This document shows positions 1 to 12,139 of a stretch of 64,000 bases of DNA, one piece after another. The DNA lies in contig BROG01000517.1 of the NCBI GenBank assembly GCA_030159075.1, forward strand, positions 62,001 to 126,000. The letters are read 5' to 3'. Within the stretch, counting starts at the first letter, position 1; each line of letters begins with the position of its first letter. This DNA is from Atrina japonica (Eukaryota > Mollusca > Bivalvia > Pterioida > Pinnidae). The notes under the pieces were generated by a model. The model made no database searches. It worked only from the letters and a program-made list of their open reading frames with translations, and was not told the DNA's origin. The position numbers were made by a program, and so were the translations under genes.

Positions 1-182
1 TGCACTTTCGACCATTGAGCTGTGAGGGACCTTTAACATGTCGACACCTACTCGGTTTTTACTATCTCATCCGAAGGACAGGAAACCATCCTGCCACCAG
101 CTGGACTCGAATTCACGACCTCACAATCAAGAGTCGAGCATGCTACCAAGTGAGCCAGGTCATAACTATGTTGAAAACAAAG
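1..182 (-). mobile_element. tRNA-derived SINE, truncated by the window edge
   Basis: Read on the minus strand from about 182, the sequence starts with a tRNA-like head: an A-box-like TGGCTCACTTGG followed about 45 bases on by a B-box-like ATTCGAGTCC. The body (ratio of matching blocks such as CATTGAGC.GTGAGGG.CTTTAAC and CTCATCCG.A.GACAGGAAACCA) recurs at 42,525 to 42,775, which shows it is a dispersed element and not a tRNA gene. The rest of the element lies outside the window. Confidence 0.75.
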
Positions 183-1200
183 GTTTATTTTTGATAAACT
201 GTTTATTATAACGCAAGAAAGACAAAAAACTAATGTAAAATGATAACAAAGAAACACAACTACAGCTTGTATACATGTGCTCAACACTGCTGCAGGACAA
301 AAACTTGAGGTAAATATACAAAAAAAGGACAATTTATTTTAAGGATTATATATAAACAGAACATAACTGTCCAATGGCAATCAACTGTAAATATTTACTA
401 CAATAAAGATTTCTTTGAACACAAAATTAAGTACTGGTAGGCCTTCATTTGTCATGATTTTTATAAAATCCCTGAAATAGTTTTTCAGGCATGAAATATA
501 TATTCTATTTAATTGCAAAACAGTATTTTTCTGATGTACATGTAATTGTAATGTGCAAATGACATCTAGGTCAAACACTTGAAAGACCAAATGTTCAAAC
601 ATTTGTTGAAGCTGATGCAATGTTGTAAAAAACGTGGTCTGAAGCCACAGAGCCTATTCATATGAATATATAATTAATTCTTTTTAGCACTGAGTATCAA
701 ACAATCAAGTTCAAGCATTTTGATCCAATAATATCTTCAAAACTGCATGTTAAGATTCCTTGACACTCAGTTATCTTTGTAAAAATTACCGATTGGTGAA
801 AGTTAAATCGCAATGGCAGATTCAAACTAATGGTTACACCGAGTAGTTTTAAAAATTAATTGTAATAATACGCATGCATCTTTTTTTTTCAAGTGATATC
901 ATTGCGATATACATGCATGAGAAAAAATAACTCTGCTCATATTTTATATCATGTATTTTAAAATAAAACGTGAACCAACACACACCTTTTGTCTAAAGTG
1001 ACAAAGTCTGACAACCCTTGGCATATTGCCTATTTGTTTTTTTTATACATGTTTGATTGTTGTTTTATATCCTACCAAGAACATTTTTCACTTATAATCT
1101 ACAGAGATGTTACTAGTTTTTGGCAAAGTGCCACAAATGTTAACCTGTGCTGTAGACAATTGTGATTGACAGTACACACAGCATATAGCCTATGTATATA
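183..1200. other. No gene recognised; AT-rich intergenic DNA
   Basis: Both strands were read. Only short open frames occur, with stops and no recognisable protein motif. The stretch lies downstream of the ASB-like gene and between a SINE and an inverted-repeat element. Confidence 0.5.
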
Positions 1201-1640
1201 CAGTAGAACTTCAGTGAGTTGAATTTCTCTCTGTTTTGAACTATTGACTAAGCCCCAAATACTTTTATATCATGTATTTAATGCTACTAATAAACAATTT
1301 ATAACTCAAACTTTTATGAGTCAAATTTTTTGATGTTTTGAATAAATTGTTTGGCCCATCTATATAAGAACATTGAAAATTCCTACAAATATTCAAAGTC
1401 AAAATGTGTATGAAATGGCCCAAAATGGCAATTCTTCTCCTTCTTGTAAACACTCTATTTCACAGAAATTAAGTTAATTAAGCATTAACCGATTTCGAAG
1501 CAGTCAAATACAACTTATAGAATGTCTGAAACTCGACATCATGATTCTCGGTTACCATTATGAGTGGGTGTCCTGATATTTAGAACTTTTCTATGTAGTC
1601 CCTTGAAATGCCACTGAATGAAGTCATCAAAGTTTTACTG
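1201..1640. mobile_element. Non-autonomous inverted-repeat element (family M1), copy 1
   Basis: The element begins CAGTAGAACTTCAGTGAGTT and ends AAGTTTTACTG, so the ends are imperfect inverted repeats (CAGTARAACTT), and it is flanked by TA on both sides. Internal blocks (for example TTATGAGTCAAATT, ATTCTTCTCCTTCT and TTCTCGGTTACCAT) match 46,835 to 47,343 in the same order. The TA target and CAGT ends fit Tc1/mariner/pogo-type MITEs. No coding capacity is visible. Confidence 0.75.
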
Positions 1641-1848
1641 TACATAAGTAAGGGCATGCACGATTGGTAACACCCAAATTATATCAAAACTGTTTCAGAA
1701 TCAAATCAAGTAAACCTCCAGACTTGTAAATAGTTTGCCAAATGTCTACATAGTTTGCAATTGTCACTACATTGCATTAAGATTAAAACAGTATACTAGA
1801 TATCATTATTCATTGACCTGGCTAAAAAAATCTTGATTTGTTGATATT

Positions 1849-1854
1849 TTTATT
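1849..1854 (-). terminator. Candidate polyadenylation signal AATAAA of the ASB-like gene
   Basis: TTTATT on the plus strand reads AATAAA on the minus strand about 100 bases past the stop codon of the ASB-like gene. The position is right for a poly(A) signal, but the hexamer is common in such AT-rich DNA. Confidence 0.35.
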
Positions 1855-1950
1855 CATGGTTTTCTGAGCCCTGGGAAGTTGGAGGAAAAATATGGCCATA
1901 ACTCTGTGTGAGTGTGTGAGCTGGGAGACTGCAAAGACTAACATACAGTT

Positions 1951-3116
1951 TTATACTAGTTTAAGGTAATTTTTCAAAGTGCTTGGTAAGTCTAGTTTAT
2001 CAACTGATGAAATGATGTCCCTGGTGTGTGCAAGATGCATTCTGATGTTACGTCTGCATTGATACTTAAGTGTCACCTGGTGGTCATAAAACTCACTAAG
2101 CAACTGATAAGTTTCAATGTTGTCAAAGTCAATCTCATTCATGGGCTTCCAGCTTTTCAACAACGAACTAGACATCCAGAGACCAGAGGAAAGAAACTTG
2201 TCAATCAAAGTATATTTTTCCTCAGCTGTATGCAAATACATCAGAGCAAAACACAATGGAGATTTAAATTTTTCCACACCTGACCCCACATAAGCCCCCG
2301 AATTCAATAATAAATCAACATATTGTACATTCACTTTGGCTCTCTGAAAATATGCTTCTCGCTGAGTCAAAATTTTTAAATCTCCAGATTCTTTAAAATG
2401 GTGGAAATATGTATCTTCAAAATTGCTACACACTGAAAATATTTTTTCACATGCAAAATGAAGAGCTGTGTTATTAGTGTTCATTGTTTGCATGTCTGTG
2501 GCATTTATATCACACTGGTGGCTTAGTAAGAATTTGGTGGCAGCATCATCGTTGACAAATGCCGCAAACATTAATGGCGTCATAAAAAACACATCCTTTG
2601 CATTTATGTTTGCTCCGTATTTCAAAAGCATTTCAGCGACTTCAAGACTACAGTTTTCTATTGCTCTATGAAATGGTGTTCTTTCTGTCTTATCGAGACT
2701 TGTCACATCAGCACCATGATCCAGAAGAAGTTTACTAATTTCCTTGTGGCCGTAAAACGATGAGTAATGTAACGGTGTCAGTTCATACAGATCTACGCTA
2801 TTAACGTCAGCTTCTAACTCAAGTAGCTTCTTAACAACTTCAATGCAGTTATTTTCAACAGCTATGTGCAATGGTGTCATTGGATTATGAGACGTTTCAA
2901 CACAGGCCAATGTTTCAGGATCTGCTCCATGCTGAAGAAGTAACAATGCAATCTCCTCACGGGATAACTCCAGAGAATAAGAAAGCGGAGTCTTGGAGTA
3001 CAGTATACAAACATTTATGTCAACTCCCTGCTTTAGTTGTTGTAATGCTTTCAGAGTATCGTCATTAGTGATAGCTTGGGCCAATGTAAACATTAACTGT
3101 TTTTGTCGTTTTTTGC
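1951..3116 (-). CDS. Ankyrin-repeat and SOCS-box protein (ASB-like), terminal exon
   Basis: This exon encodes about 388 residues up to the stop. Five or more ankyrin repeats are visible, with consensus pieces such as TPLHIAVENNCIEVVKKLL, TPLHYSSFYGHKEISKLLL and TPFHRAIENCSLEVAEMLL. The last 40 residues form a SOCS box: a CRRNIRMHL helix and a PSTLKNYL end, like the Leu-Pro-x-x-Leu-x-x-Tyr-Leu end of ASB proteins. In ASB proteins the ankyrin repeats bind substrate and the SOCS box recruits Elongin B/C and Cullin 5 for ubiquitination. The exon starts after TTTTTATTCTCAG with two bases that complete a split Gly codon from the exon at 3,954. An ATG at 3,091 lies inside the exon and is probably not the true start. 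Identity as an ASB-type protein is strong; the exact ASB member cannot be assigned. Confidence 0.88.
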
Positions 3117-3459
3117 CTGAGAATAAAAAAATATTAATAATAGCATTACATGAAAGTTCCTAAACACTTCAATAAATATGGCAATAAATAAAATGAATGT
3201 TATTAGCCTTGTCAGGGTAGAAAAATTGTTTTGTTACTTTCAGAGAAAAAATGCATACATGTGTATATGTACTTTGACATTACTACTACAGAAAATTACA
3301 TAAAACATGTTCTAACATAACTTGTGTTGTTATACCACTCTTAAGTGGTGGTAAAAATGCAGATGCAGTTATTTAACATTTACAAATAACCAACAGGGCT
3401 GTTTAAGTGACATCACAAACACTAAATGACGACATTGTCAACCTTCAGATGAAAGAAGA

Positions 3460-3745
3460 GATTGAAGTGACGTACAAGGTTGACATGATCATGAGAGTCC
3501 AAACTCGATAGTGTCTAGACATGATGTAGGGTAATAATCCATACTACCAATCAGCAGTTTTCAGTTATGGTAGAAACAGATTCAACAACTTGTGTAAGTT
3601 GATTATCACGTTTATCTAACTCTCATTAGTTAATTTTCAAAATTTGAAAAGACACTCAGTAAACCATGCGTCTTTTCAAATTTTGAAAATTAACTAACTC
3701 AAGTTAGATAAACATGATAATCAACTAACACTTTGTGTAATATCT
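3460..3745. repeat. Dispersed repeat with a terminal palindrome (family F), copy 1
   Basis: Arms at about 3,590 to 3,652 and 3,669 to 3,735 are inverted copies: GTTGATTATCACGTTTATC is mirrored by GATAAACATGATAATCAAC, and the inner part TTTTCAAAATTTGAAAAGAC is mirrored as well. The unit plus about 130 bases before it recurs at 60,055 to 60,310. It sits inside the ASB intron. Confidence 0.75.
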
Positions 3746-3953
3746 ATTTTTATTAAAATACACAACTATAAAATGTTACTGTATTCTATTGTTTGATTAT
3801 TTAAATTTCATCAGAAGAATATCAGTTTTTTTTTTTTTTTTCTACTTTAGTGAAAGGTTAAACGGGCATAAAATCTGGAACGGAAAAATTTCTCACAAAT
3901 TAAAAATTTTGATGACATTAATTGTACCGGTACAATAAAAGGTCTATGTATAC

Positions 3954-4140
3954 CTCCTTGATTTTGATCTTTTTTTGTTACTTTACTAAGAGACACATCA
4001 CACTTTGGTATAGTTGGAGGCGGTGGAGGTTGTGGTGGTGGTGGAGGTGGTGTAGGTAGATCATGTGGTTGATTCATCTCTTTCACTGCTGTGTTACATG
4101 TAGTTGGATCTACATCTGTCTGTAACAAGTCTTTTATATG
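3954..4140 (-). CDS. ASB-like gene, upstream proline-rich exon
   Basis: Read on the minus strand, this exon follows an acceptor (CTTCATTTTAG) and ends at AAGGAG/GTATAC, a good donor. It leaves one base of a codon, which the next exon (3,116) completes to Gly in the correct frame, giving GG-KKRQKQLM at the junction. It encodes about 62 residues with a proline tract (PTPPPPPPQPPPPP) and a Lys-rich end, with no known domain. It is the N-terminal side of the ASB-like protein. No ATG is present before the acceptor, so at least one further 5' exon exists and was not found. Confidence 0.7.
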
Positions 4141-4569
4141 CTAAAATGAAGTACAACATCTTCATAATGTACATGACATCAAATATTGACAATAAATCAT
4201 GATCATTAAACACTAGAGATAATAAATTTATCAAATTAGTAAACAAGCACTTAATATTACCATATCAAAAAACGTCTAAGAGGAAATTATTAGAAACACT
4301 AACTAGTAACTAATTATAAAATGAATGAGGGAAGTCAGATGTGGTAAAAGTTTAATACAGATACACATAAAATCATGGATAAGGAGTTGCTAAGTTTGAA
4401 AACATGTTCCAAATCTGATGGCTGTTCAATTTCCAAACAAAATATGTTTATACTAAACATAAAATGTATATGCTGGGTACAAACTAACTTCATGCTACAT
4501 GTATCTTAAGATACTTGTTTTTTAGCTAATGAACTTTGCTCTAACTATATTTATATACATGCATGTACA

Positions 4570-4610
<41 letters not shown>

Positions 4611-4960
4611 TATTTGACACTTCATCGACAGGACTTTTTTCTCCTCCGAATTTATAACCAATATTGGGTTATATCCGAATTGCAAATCATATCTTTTATT
4701 TATTTGTTTGCTAAAAATTTCAAATCAGGAATATGTAATATACCAGACCTTTGTGTTTATTAGTTCTCATTTTTATGCTGATACTTTCAATCTTTGTTTT
4801 TCAGCTTTACAAATAAAAAAGAAAATAGGAAATTAAATGATACAAAGAAACTAGGGGCAATTTTTCAGGCATATGCAAATAATTCTAAATTTTGAGCCAA
4901 AATGTTGCAAAATTCCAAAATCAAGCATCATGGACAATGTTCTTAAAAAGGTCCGGAAAA
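4141..4960. other. Intron or upstream DNA of the ASB-like gene, no exon recognised
   Basis: AT-rich DNA with an uninterrupted (TA)n tract at 4,572 to 4,608. No further ASB exon was recognised on the minus strand. Confidence 0.45.
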
Positions 4961-5774
4961 GCCCTGATCTATATGTCTAACACTTGACCTATATTTGACA
5001 CTTCACTTATATATGACATGTCACTTATATCTAACACTTCACCTACGGTATACATCTAACATTTCATCTATATCTGACACTTCTATATATATATGACTAT
5101 TCACCTATACATGTATATCTGACACTTCATTGATCTACATTATACATGTATATCCAATACTTCACCATTATCTGACACTTTATCTTATGGCAATATAACT
5201 GACACTTCATCTATATCCGATAATTCAATTTGTGTATTGTGACACTTCACTCATATATCTGACAATTTAACCTTTATCAGACACTTAACCTATATCTGAC
5301 ACTTTTCCTATATATTTGATAATTCAACAATATATCTGACACATCTCCTATATATCTGACTATTCACCATTATATCTGACACTTCTATATTTGACTATTC
5401 ATCTATAAACTGACACTTCTCCTATATATTTAATTATTCATCTATATAACTGACACGTCTCCTATATATGTAACTATTCACCTATATATCTGGCACTTTA
5501 CCTATATATTTGACTACTCAGCTTTATACATTGTACATGTATCAGACACTTCTATATATTTGACTATTTACCTATATATCTGACACTTCTATATATTTGA
5601 CTATTCACCAATATACATGTATATATATATGAGACATGTATATATATTTGACTATTCACCTATATATCCGACACTTTACCTATATATTTGACTACTCACC
5701 TTTATACATTGTACATGTATCTGACACTTCTATATATTTAACCATTCACCTTCATATCTGAGACTTCTCCTATA
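4960..5774. repeat. Degenerate minisatellite, about 22/44-bp units
   Basis: Many imperfect copies of CTATATATCTGACACTTC and TATTTGACTATTCACC follow one another. The units diverge strongly from each other and share words (TCTGACA, ATTCACC) with the more regular 87-bp array that begins after 5,963, so this looks like the older flank of the same array. Confidence 0.8.
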
Positions 5775-5776
5775 TA

Positions 5777-5961
5777 CAGTGGAATCTCATTATGTCGAAA
5801 TTGGATGAGTTGAAATTCTGGTTATATCGAAGTTAAACAACTGGTCTCGATATAGATTGATAGATAAATAAACGTTAATTAACTTTTGGTTATCTCATAT
5901 TCCAGATATCTCGAAGGAATAGGGGTGGTCCCATAAACTTTGAGACAATGAGATTCTACTG
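5777..5961. mobile_element. 185-bp inverted-repeat element (family M2) inside the minisatellite
   Basis: It starts CAGTGGAATCTCATTATGTC and ends GAGACAATGAGATTCTACTG, which are inverted copies over about 20 bases, and it is bounded by TA on each side. No coding capacity is visible. The TA target and CAGTGGAA ends fit Tc1/mariner/pogo-type MITEs. Confidence 0.8.
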
Positions 5962-5963
5962 TA

Positions 5964-7335
5964 TTTAATTATTCACCTTTATCTGACTCTATTCCTATAT
6001 ACATGTATTTGATTATTCATCTTTATATCTGACACTTTACCTACATGTGTATAGCTGACTCTTCACATATACTGTTTATCTGACATTTCTACTATTTGAT
6101 TATTCATCTTTATATCTGACACTTTACCTTCATGTGTATAGCTGACTCTTCACATATACTGTTTATCTGACATTTCTACTATTTGATTATTCACCTTTAT
6201 ATCTGACACTTTACCTTCATGTGTATAGCTGACTCTTCACATATACTGTTTATCTGACATTTCTACTATTTGATTATTCATCTTTATATCTGACACTTTA
6301 CCTTCATGTGTATAGCTGACTCTTCACATATACTGTTTATCTGACATTTCTACTATTTGATTATTCATCTTTATATCTGACACTTTACCTTCATGTGTAT
6401 AGCTGACTCTTCACATATACTGTTTATCTGACATTTCTACTATTTGATTATTCACCTTTATATCTGACACTTTACCTTCATGTGTATAGCTGACTCTTCA
6501 CACTGTTTATCTGACATTTCTCCTATTTGATTATTCACCTTTATATCTGCTTTACCTACATGTCTTAGCTGACTCTTCACACTGTTTATCTGACATTTCT
6601 ACTATTTGATTATTCACCTTTATATCTGACACTTTACCTTCATGTGATGACTCTTCACATATACTGTTTTATCTGACATTTCTCCTATTTGATTATTCAC
6701 CTATATATTACACTTTACATGTATAGCTGACTCTTCACACTGTTTTATCTGACATTTCTACTATTTGATTATTCATCTCTGACACTTTACCTACAGCTGA
6801 CTCTTCACACTGTTTATCTGACATTTCTCCTATTTGATTATTCACCTTTATATCTGACACTTTTACATGTGTATAGCTGACTCTTCACATATACTGTTTA
6901 TCTGACATTTCATTTGATTATTCACCTTTATATCTGTTACCTAGCTGACTCTTCACATATCTGTTTATCTGACATTTCTACTATTTGATTATTCACCTTT
7001 ATATCTGACACTTTACCTACATGTTTATAGCTGACTCATATTGACATTTCTCCTATTTGATTATTCACCTTTATATCTGACACTTTACCTACATGTGTAT
7101 AGCTGACTCTTCACACTGTTTATCTGACATTTCTCCTATTTGATTATTCACCTTTATATCTGACACTTTACCTACATGTGTATAGCTGACTCTTCACATA
7201 TACTGTTTATCTGACATTTCTCCTATTTGATTATTCACCTTTATATCTGACACTTTACCTACATGTGTATAGCTGACTCTTCACATATACTGTTTATCTG
7301 ACATTTCTCCTATTTGATTATTCACCTATATATCA
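5964..7335. repeat. Minisatellite with an 87-bp higher-order unit
   Basis: The word GCTGACTCTTCACA recurs at 6,054, 6,141 and 6,228, an exact 87-base spacing, and continues to about 7,300 with shortened units in the middle (about 6,480 to 7,030). Each unit contains four related 20 to 24-base sub-units around TGACA/TGACT followed by CTT or TTC. The last units (7,080 to 7,320) are again very uniform. Confidence 0.9.
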
Positions 7336-7838
7336 TGTGTGAATTGTGACACTTCAATAATGTATCCAACACTTCACTAATATCTGACATTCCACCTATC
7401 TGAAACTGACACTTGACTCTTTCTGAAATAATCTGATACATTTGTACTTTACCTTCATTTGACACTTCACCTGTATATTTGACACATGAGAGAAAACAAA
7501 TAAGATTTGACATACATATATGTATTAGTGGTCATAAAAATAAAGTGAAAACTGGAAAAAACTTTCTTTTTCATCAATGACGGGTCAAGATAAATGTTTT
7601 AACACGTCAGATGGGGCAATGTAGACTGTCCCTTCAAATGGAATTAAGAGCTGAAAACTGAGATATAACATTTGTTTACATATTTTGTTCAGCACCATGT
7701 AAATAATAAGAGACAGCAATGTCCTATCCAAAAATAATTCTGTAAATTTTTATGACAGTATCTGAAAACAATTTTCACTACTATTTGCAATAGTTTATAG
7801 AAACACAACAATTGCTATTACGTTGAATTGAATACACC
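7336..7838. other. No gene recognised
   Basis: The first 150 bases are decayed minisatellite words; the rest is AT-rich unique DNA without a recognisable reading frame. Confidence 0.45.
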
Positions 7839-8160
7839 ATGTCAGATCTCAGCAAAGAGAAATTAGAATCTATAGGAGCTGCATTCAAAGAAATTGGAAT
7901 CAAACCTTTGGCAAAATCTAAAGAAGATTTTCAGGAATGGATCTTAGATTTTTCCAAACCAGTCAAACCAAAGCAAGAAGAAGGTGCTTCTCCACAATAT
8001 CAACCACAAAAGCAACCAATCTTCACAGGCACTTATCAACCGCCAAGACTACCTAATTTCTCTGGCGATAAGAAAACAGGTCACTCAAAGGTGAAGCAGC
8101 ATGGGTTGTCATGCGACTAGGATCCAAAGCAGAAGAATGTGTCGACTGTGAAATTGTATA
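7839..8160 (+). pseudogene. LTR-retrotransposon gag remnant with an internal deletion
   Basis: An ATG-initiated frame encodes about 80 residues ending in the motif PPRLPNFSGDKK. A second frame from about 8,081 encodes KGEAAWVVMRLGSKAEE. In Gag proteins of Ty3/gypsy-like elements of molluscs and other animals these two motifs normally lie several dozen residues apart, so the bases between them appear to be deleted near 8,075 to 8,082, leaving a frameshift. No protease, RT or LTR was found nearby. Family assignment is from recalled motif similarity only. Confidence 0.6.
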
Positions 8161-8940
8161 TGTTATATTCACTTTTACTATGTTATTGTACATGCTGTTT
8201 TGTTTTGTAGGGTTTAAAAACATTTGAATGATGTACATGCATGTAACCCATTACCAACAATAATGCCAATAATGAAACCAGATTAAACCTACAATTTGGC
8301 ATCGAGTTAATTGGCGTGTAACTGCTACAATCCAACTTGGCTACAAAATTTCTGTTTAGTGTGTTAAAAAAAACAGGACATTTACTGACATATTTTTAAA
8401 GCCAGGAAAAGGCTGAGAATTCATTTTAGAGCATCAGATACCCTAGAGCTTCCGGGGGGCCTAGGCGGCTCCTGGACCCTGGCCAAATTTTTTTTTTAAC
8501 TTTTCAAATAAGGACTCTACTTTTAAAATCTGGATTAAACCCTGGTAGAACGTACTCTAAGCCTAATATTACATATCGATAAATATTCATAACTGTATTG
8601 TTAGTGAAATATAACAGCATAGTGTACATTACAATTTTATGTCTAAGCTAAAAGGGCAAGCTGAACAAGGCAGCTGGTAAAACAGCAACATAATTTGACT
8701 GAATCAGTATGACAAAACTCAAATATGACAGCTTTTCGATTATTTTTCACATAGCAAACAACCTACCCTCTACTGATAGAAATTTGTTGTGGCCCGTTTC
8801 ATATACCGGAAATACAGGTTCATGGCTAAAGGAGTAAACTAGGTTGGTCTAATTCAAATCCGGAAAACAAACAAAACACTACCACACATAATTTCTATGG
8901 AAACGTCGGTGTATTCGAAGAATTGCCTTGACGTTTCAAC
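8161..8940. other. No gene recognised
   Basis: AT-rich DNA with no recognisable coding sequence. Short words at 8,400 to 8,545 (CCTGGACCCTGG and a T-run) look like repeat debris but could not be assigned. Confidence 0.4.
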
Positions 8941-8956
8941 AGAAATCAATGGGCCT

Positions 8957-8994
<38 letters not shown>

Positions 8995-9321
8995 AGAGAG
9001 AGAGAGAGAGAGATGTAAAACACCGGAAAGCCACACAAAGAGTCTAGGGATCGACCCGAAAATCTTGTGCCACAACTTTGTGGTGTGGTTTTTCAACTCC
9101 CACATCCCATACCAAATATGGGGTATATAAACGGGACTGGCTGAGGCGTGCAGATTATCTGTGTTTGTGTGTCTCACGTGAGCAGGCACGTTAAAACAGC
9201 TTGTGGAACACACACACAGACACAGACAGATGTGTATAAAACATTATTTCCAAGAAGGATTGGTGAATACACACACACACACACCACAGATGTGTATAAA
9301 CATTATCTCCAAGAAGGATTG

Positions 9322-9382
<61 letters not shown>

Positions 9383-9475
9383 TGTGTATAAAACATTCTC
9401 TCCAAGAAGGATGGGTGAATGAATCTTTTAAATAATAGTAACATCAATAAATCAGAGAGAGAGAGAGAGAGAGTT
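8941..9475. repeat. Microsatellite cluster with an embedded 40-bp unit
   Basis: (AG)n runs at 8,959 to 9,013 and 9,453 to 9,473 flank an (AC)n run at about 9,322 to 9,380. Between them the unit CAGATGTGTATAAA followed by CCAAGAAGGAT recurs three times (9,227, 9,287 and 9,379), each time next to an AC run. Apparent ORFs here only read the dinucleotide repeats. Confidence 0.9.
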
Positions 9476-10560
9476 CAAATGAACAAAGGCAATGCCTTGT
9501 AGGTCATCACAGCTCCTTGGTTTACAAATGCGGGAAAAGGATCAACAGGAATCGAAATACCTTTCCACAAGTACTTGGGGACCGGTCCCTCTTACTTAGT
9601 CTTAGTTGGAGTCTTTTGTTAGACCATATTTCTTAGTAGGGGCACATACATTTATAACACAAGAATATAATATAATATAGAATATAATATTTTGAAGAAA
9701 AAAAATAAAAAGGAATAAAAAAAAACAGTTTCGAAAAACAGGGAGTCATGGGCTAGGGATAGGCCAAGGGACACGTACTCAGAGTACTCAGAAAGACCCT
9801 GCGCCCTAGTAGCCTACCTGTGCTACCTTTCCATCAAAATGACGTCACAGTTTGATAAATTGAGAAGTTCGGAGAAATAAATTGACTAGAAATTGAAAAG
9901 AAAGTTTGCAAAAGTTTGTTTAAAACTTAACAGAAAGCCAGTACTCAATGTCTTCTACCAAGTGTGTTTTTTTTGGTCAGATCATCTGAAGGGTGGATCC
10001 AGGGAAGGGCAAAATAGGACTTAGGGGTAGACCTACCTTTCTTTGGAAATCTTCTACAGTAGGCAAATGCATCATGGATCACGGAAAAACTCATAATATA
10101 AATGGAAGAATGATTCATGTTTATTATATTCTTGGAAATCGGAAGCGTTTTTTGGCATCTTTTTTCATTTTCATTTATGTTTAGCTTGTTCACTTCTACT
10201 CGCAAGGAGTGTGTTATATTAATGTGGAAATTGAGATTCCCTCCCTAAAACCATATATTTGTAAGGCACCAATACAGCTCAGTTGAGCGATGTGGCGCAT
10301 GGGTCTCTTGATTTTTTTTAAACATCAAAAATGTGTCCTGAAATGAAAATTAGTTCGTGATTTTATAAAACATGATAAATGGTCACAAACTACACAATTT
10401 ATTTTTCTAAAGTTTTTTGTCATAGAGTTGTTATTTTTCTAAAGTTTTGAAGTTTTACATTCGTTTGGTTAGTATCTTTCTTACGAATGGCTGCACATAT
10501 AAAATAATCCTCGACAGCAACCCTGGTATGTATCTAAGTTGAATTTCATCAAATTGTCAT
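9476..10560. other. No gene recognised; possible 5' flank of the Harbinger remnant
   Basis: Short open frames on both strands at 9,945 to 10,205 show no recognisable domain. At 10,260 to 10,312 the words GCTCAGTTGAGCGATGTGGC and GCATGGGTCTCTTGAT match the end of another repeat at about 16,750 to 16,795. Confidence 0.4.
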
Positions 10561-10739
10561 TTAGTAATGCAGGGGTAGTCAGGATAAGGCGTCAAAGAGT
10601 TCACGTTTCCATTGTATCTGAGCGTGGGATTTACTCTTGGACTGTCCCATGACGGATATCTATGGACGAGAACCAGTTCAAATGAGATTGGTATGAAAGG
10701 ATTGTTTTGGAAACATGTTGACGAGAATTCCTGGCTAAA

Positions 10740-11605
10740 GAAGTTTAGAATGTGAGAAGAAACTTAAATGGTGATGGTGAGAAGTACAGGATAGACTATC
10801 TCCAGCAGACCGTTCTAGTACTGTGTCAAAACGCATGTTGCAGTTACCTTATATTGACTCGCCTCAAATGCGAGATACAGGACAACCTATTTGGCATTAC
10901 AAAATTAATTGTTGGTATCTGTGTCCAAAAAGTCTGTGAAGCCATTGTTGAAAATCTTTTTGAACAATATTTTGCTTTTCCAACTGGAGCTTAGCTGAAG
11001 AATGGCATCAAATGATACAAGGAAAGCTGTCGATTTCCGAATTGCAGAGAAGCAATATATTGCATTCACATACCTATAATTGCTCCGACAGATTCCCTCG
11101 ATAGAAAACGGTATCATTCTCTTATTTTGCAAGCAGTGTCTTTAGAGACGTCAACATCGGTGGAACCGGTCGTGTGCATGACGCCCGTGTGTTTGCTAAC
11201 TCGGATATTTACCTTGAAGGTGAAAATAAACTACCATTTCCTCAATATAATGAACAGTTGGTTCTACCAGATGCAGAATCATCGACAGTTTTTGAAATTG
11301 AAGACCTTGCGTATCCGCTAAAACTATGGTTGATGAAGCCGTATTCTTGCAAGACCAATCTTAGACAAATTCAGAAAACATTTAATTGTCCTATGAGCAG
11401 GGTCAGAATGGCTATCAAAAAATTCTTTTGATCGCCTGATAGACGATGGATATGTTTACAAAAGAGACTTGACGTTGACGTAGAATTTGCTTGTACAGTT
11501 ATTACAACCTGTGTTGTCGTACACAACATTTGTGAAATTCACAATGAGAATGGAGATGGAATTTGATGTGGAAGATATGATAAAGGAGAAATAGACGTTC
11601 AGGAG
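10740..11605 (+). pseudogene. PIF/Harbinger transposase pseudogene (DDE_Tnp_4 type)
   Basis: Several frames carry pieces of one HARBI1-like transposase in the right order. They are VQKVCEAIVENLFEQYFAFP (helical region before the catalytic domain), PIIAPTDSLDRKRYHSLILQ, GRVHDARVFANSDIY (second catalytic region, HDARVF), LAYPLKLWLMKPY, NCPMSRVRMAI and, after a shift, DVEFACTVITTCVVVHNICE. At least three frame changes and an in-frame stop (after FPTGA) separate them, so the gene is dead. A Myb/SANT-like partner ORF lies on the opposite strand at 13.0 to 13.9 kb, the usual two-gene composition of PIF/Harbinger elements. Confidence 0.85.
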
Positions 11606-12139
11606 AAGTTCAATGCGTGACAATATTGCAGTTGTGTTAATAATCAATTCCTTCTGGATGATATGGAAATCTGTCATGATGGAAACATCCTTTTAACTGT
11701 GGACTTATTGCAACACAGAATGTGTGAGAGTGTTCTACAAATTTCAAAGTATTTTTTAGTACATTTACGTATTTTCCATATCACGAACTTCGATTCTTGA
11801 GTAGTAATAAGCCGTCTTCTCCTGCCTATGACGTTTTCATTTCCAAACTTATACCAGGGCATGCTCCTCTTCATCGTCGTAAAACTACGGCCAGGAATCG
11901 CTATGCTTTTCCTACCGAAATCACTCGTGCATATTTTTATTATTCACGAAGCCCTATCCAATGCGGGTAAAAAGTCAATCATTTATTGTATTGAATCAAC
12001 CGACTATGCGATAACTTCCGTTGCCGATCACAACTACTGTGATTGGATAAATTGGACACACCTACTCCTTATAAATATTCATTAGCTGCGAGAGAAACAA
12101 AGGGAAGGAAAGATCATAGCGATTCCGGACCGTGTTATT
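11606..12139. other. Interior of the Harbinger remnant, no gene recognised
   Basis: No protein motif was recognised on either strand. The segment separates the transposase fragment from an inserted retroelement 3' end. Confidence 0.4.

Noticed and set aside
9148..9447. Open frames over AC/GT repeats near 9.3 kb and similar frames at 18.1, 31.8, 38.5, 39.1 and 45.8 kb
   Set aside because: They only translate dinucleotide repeats (Thr-His, Cys-Val, Tyr-Ile); no gene content.
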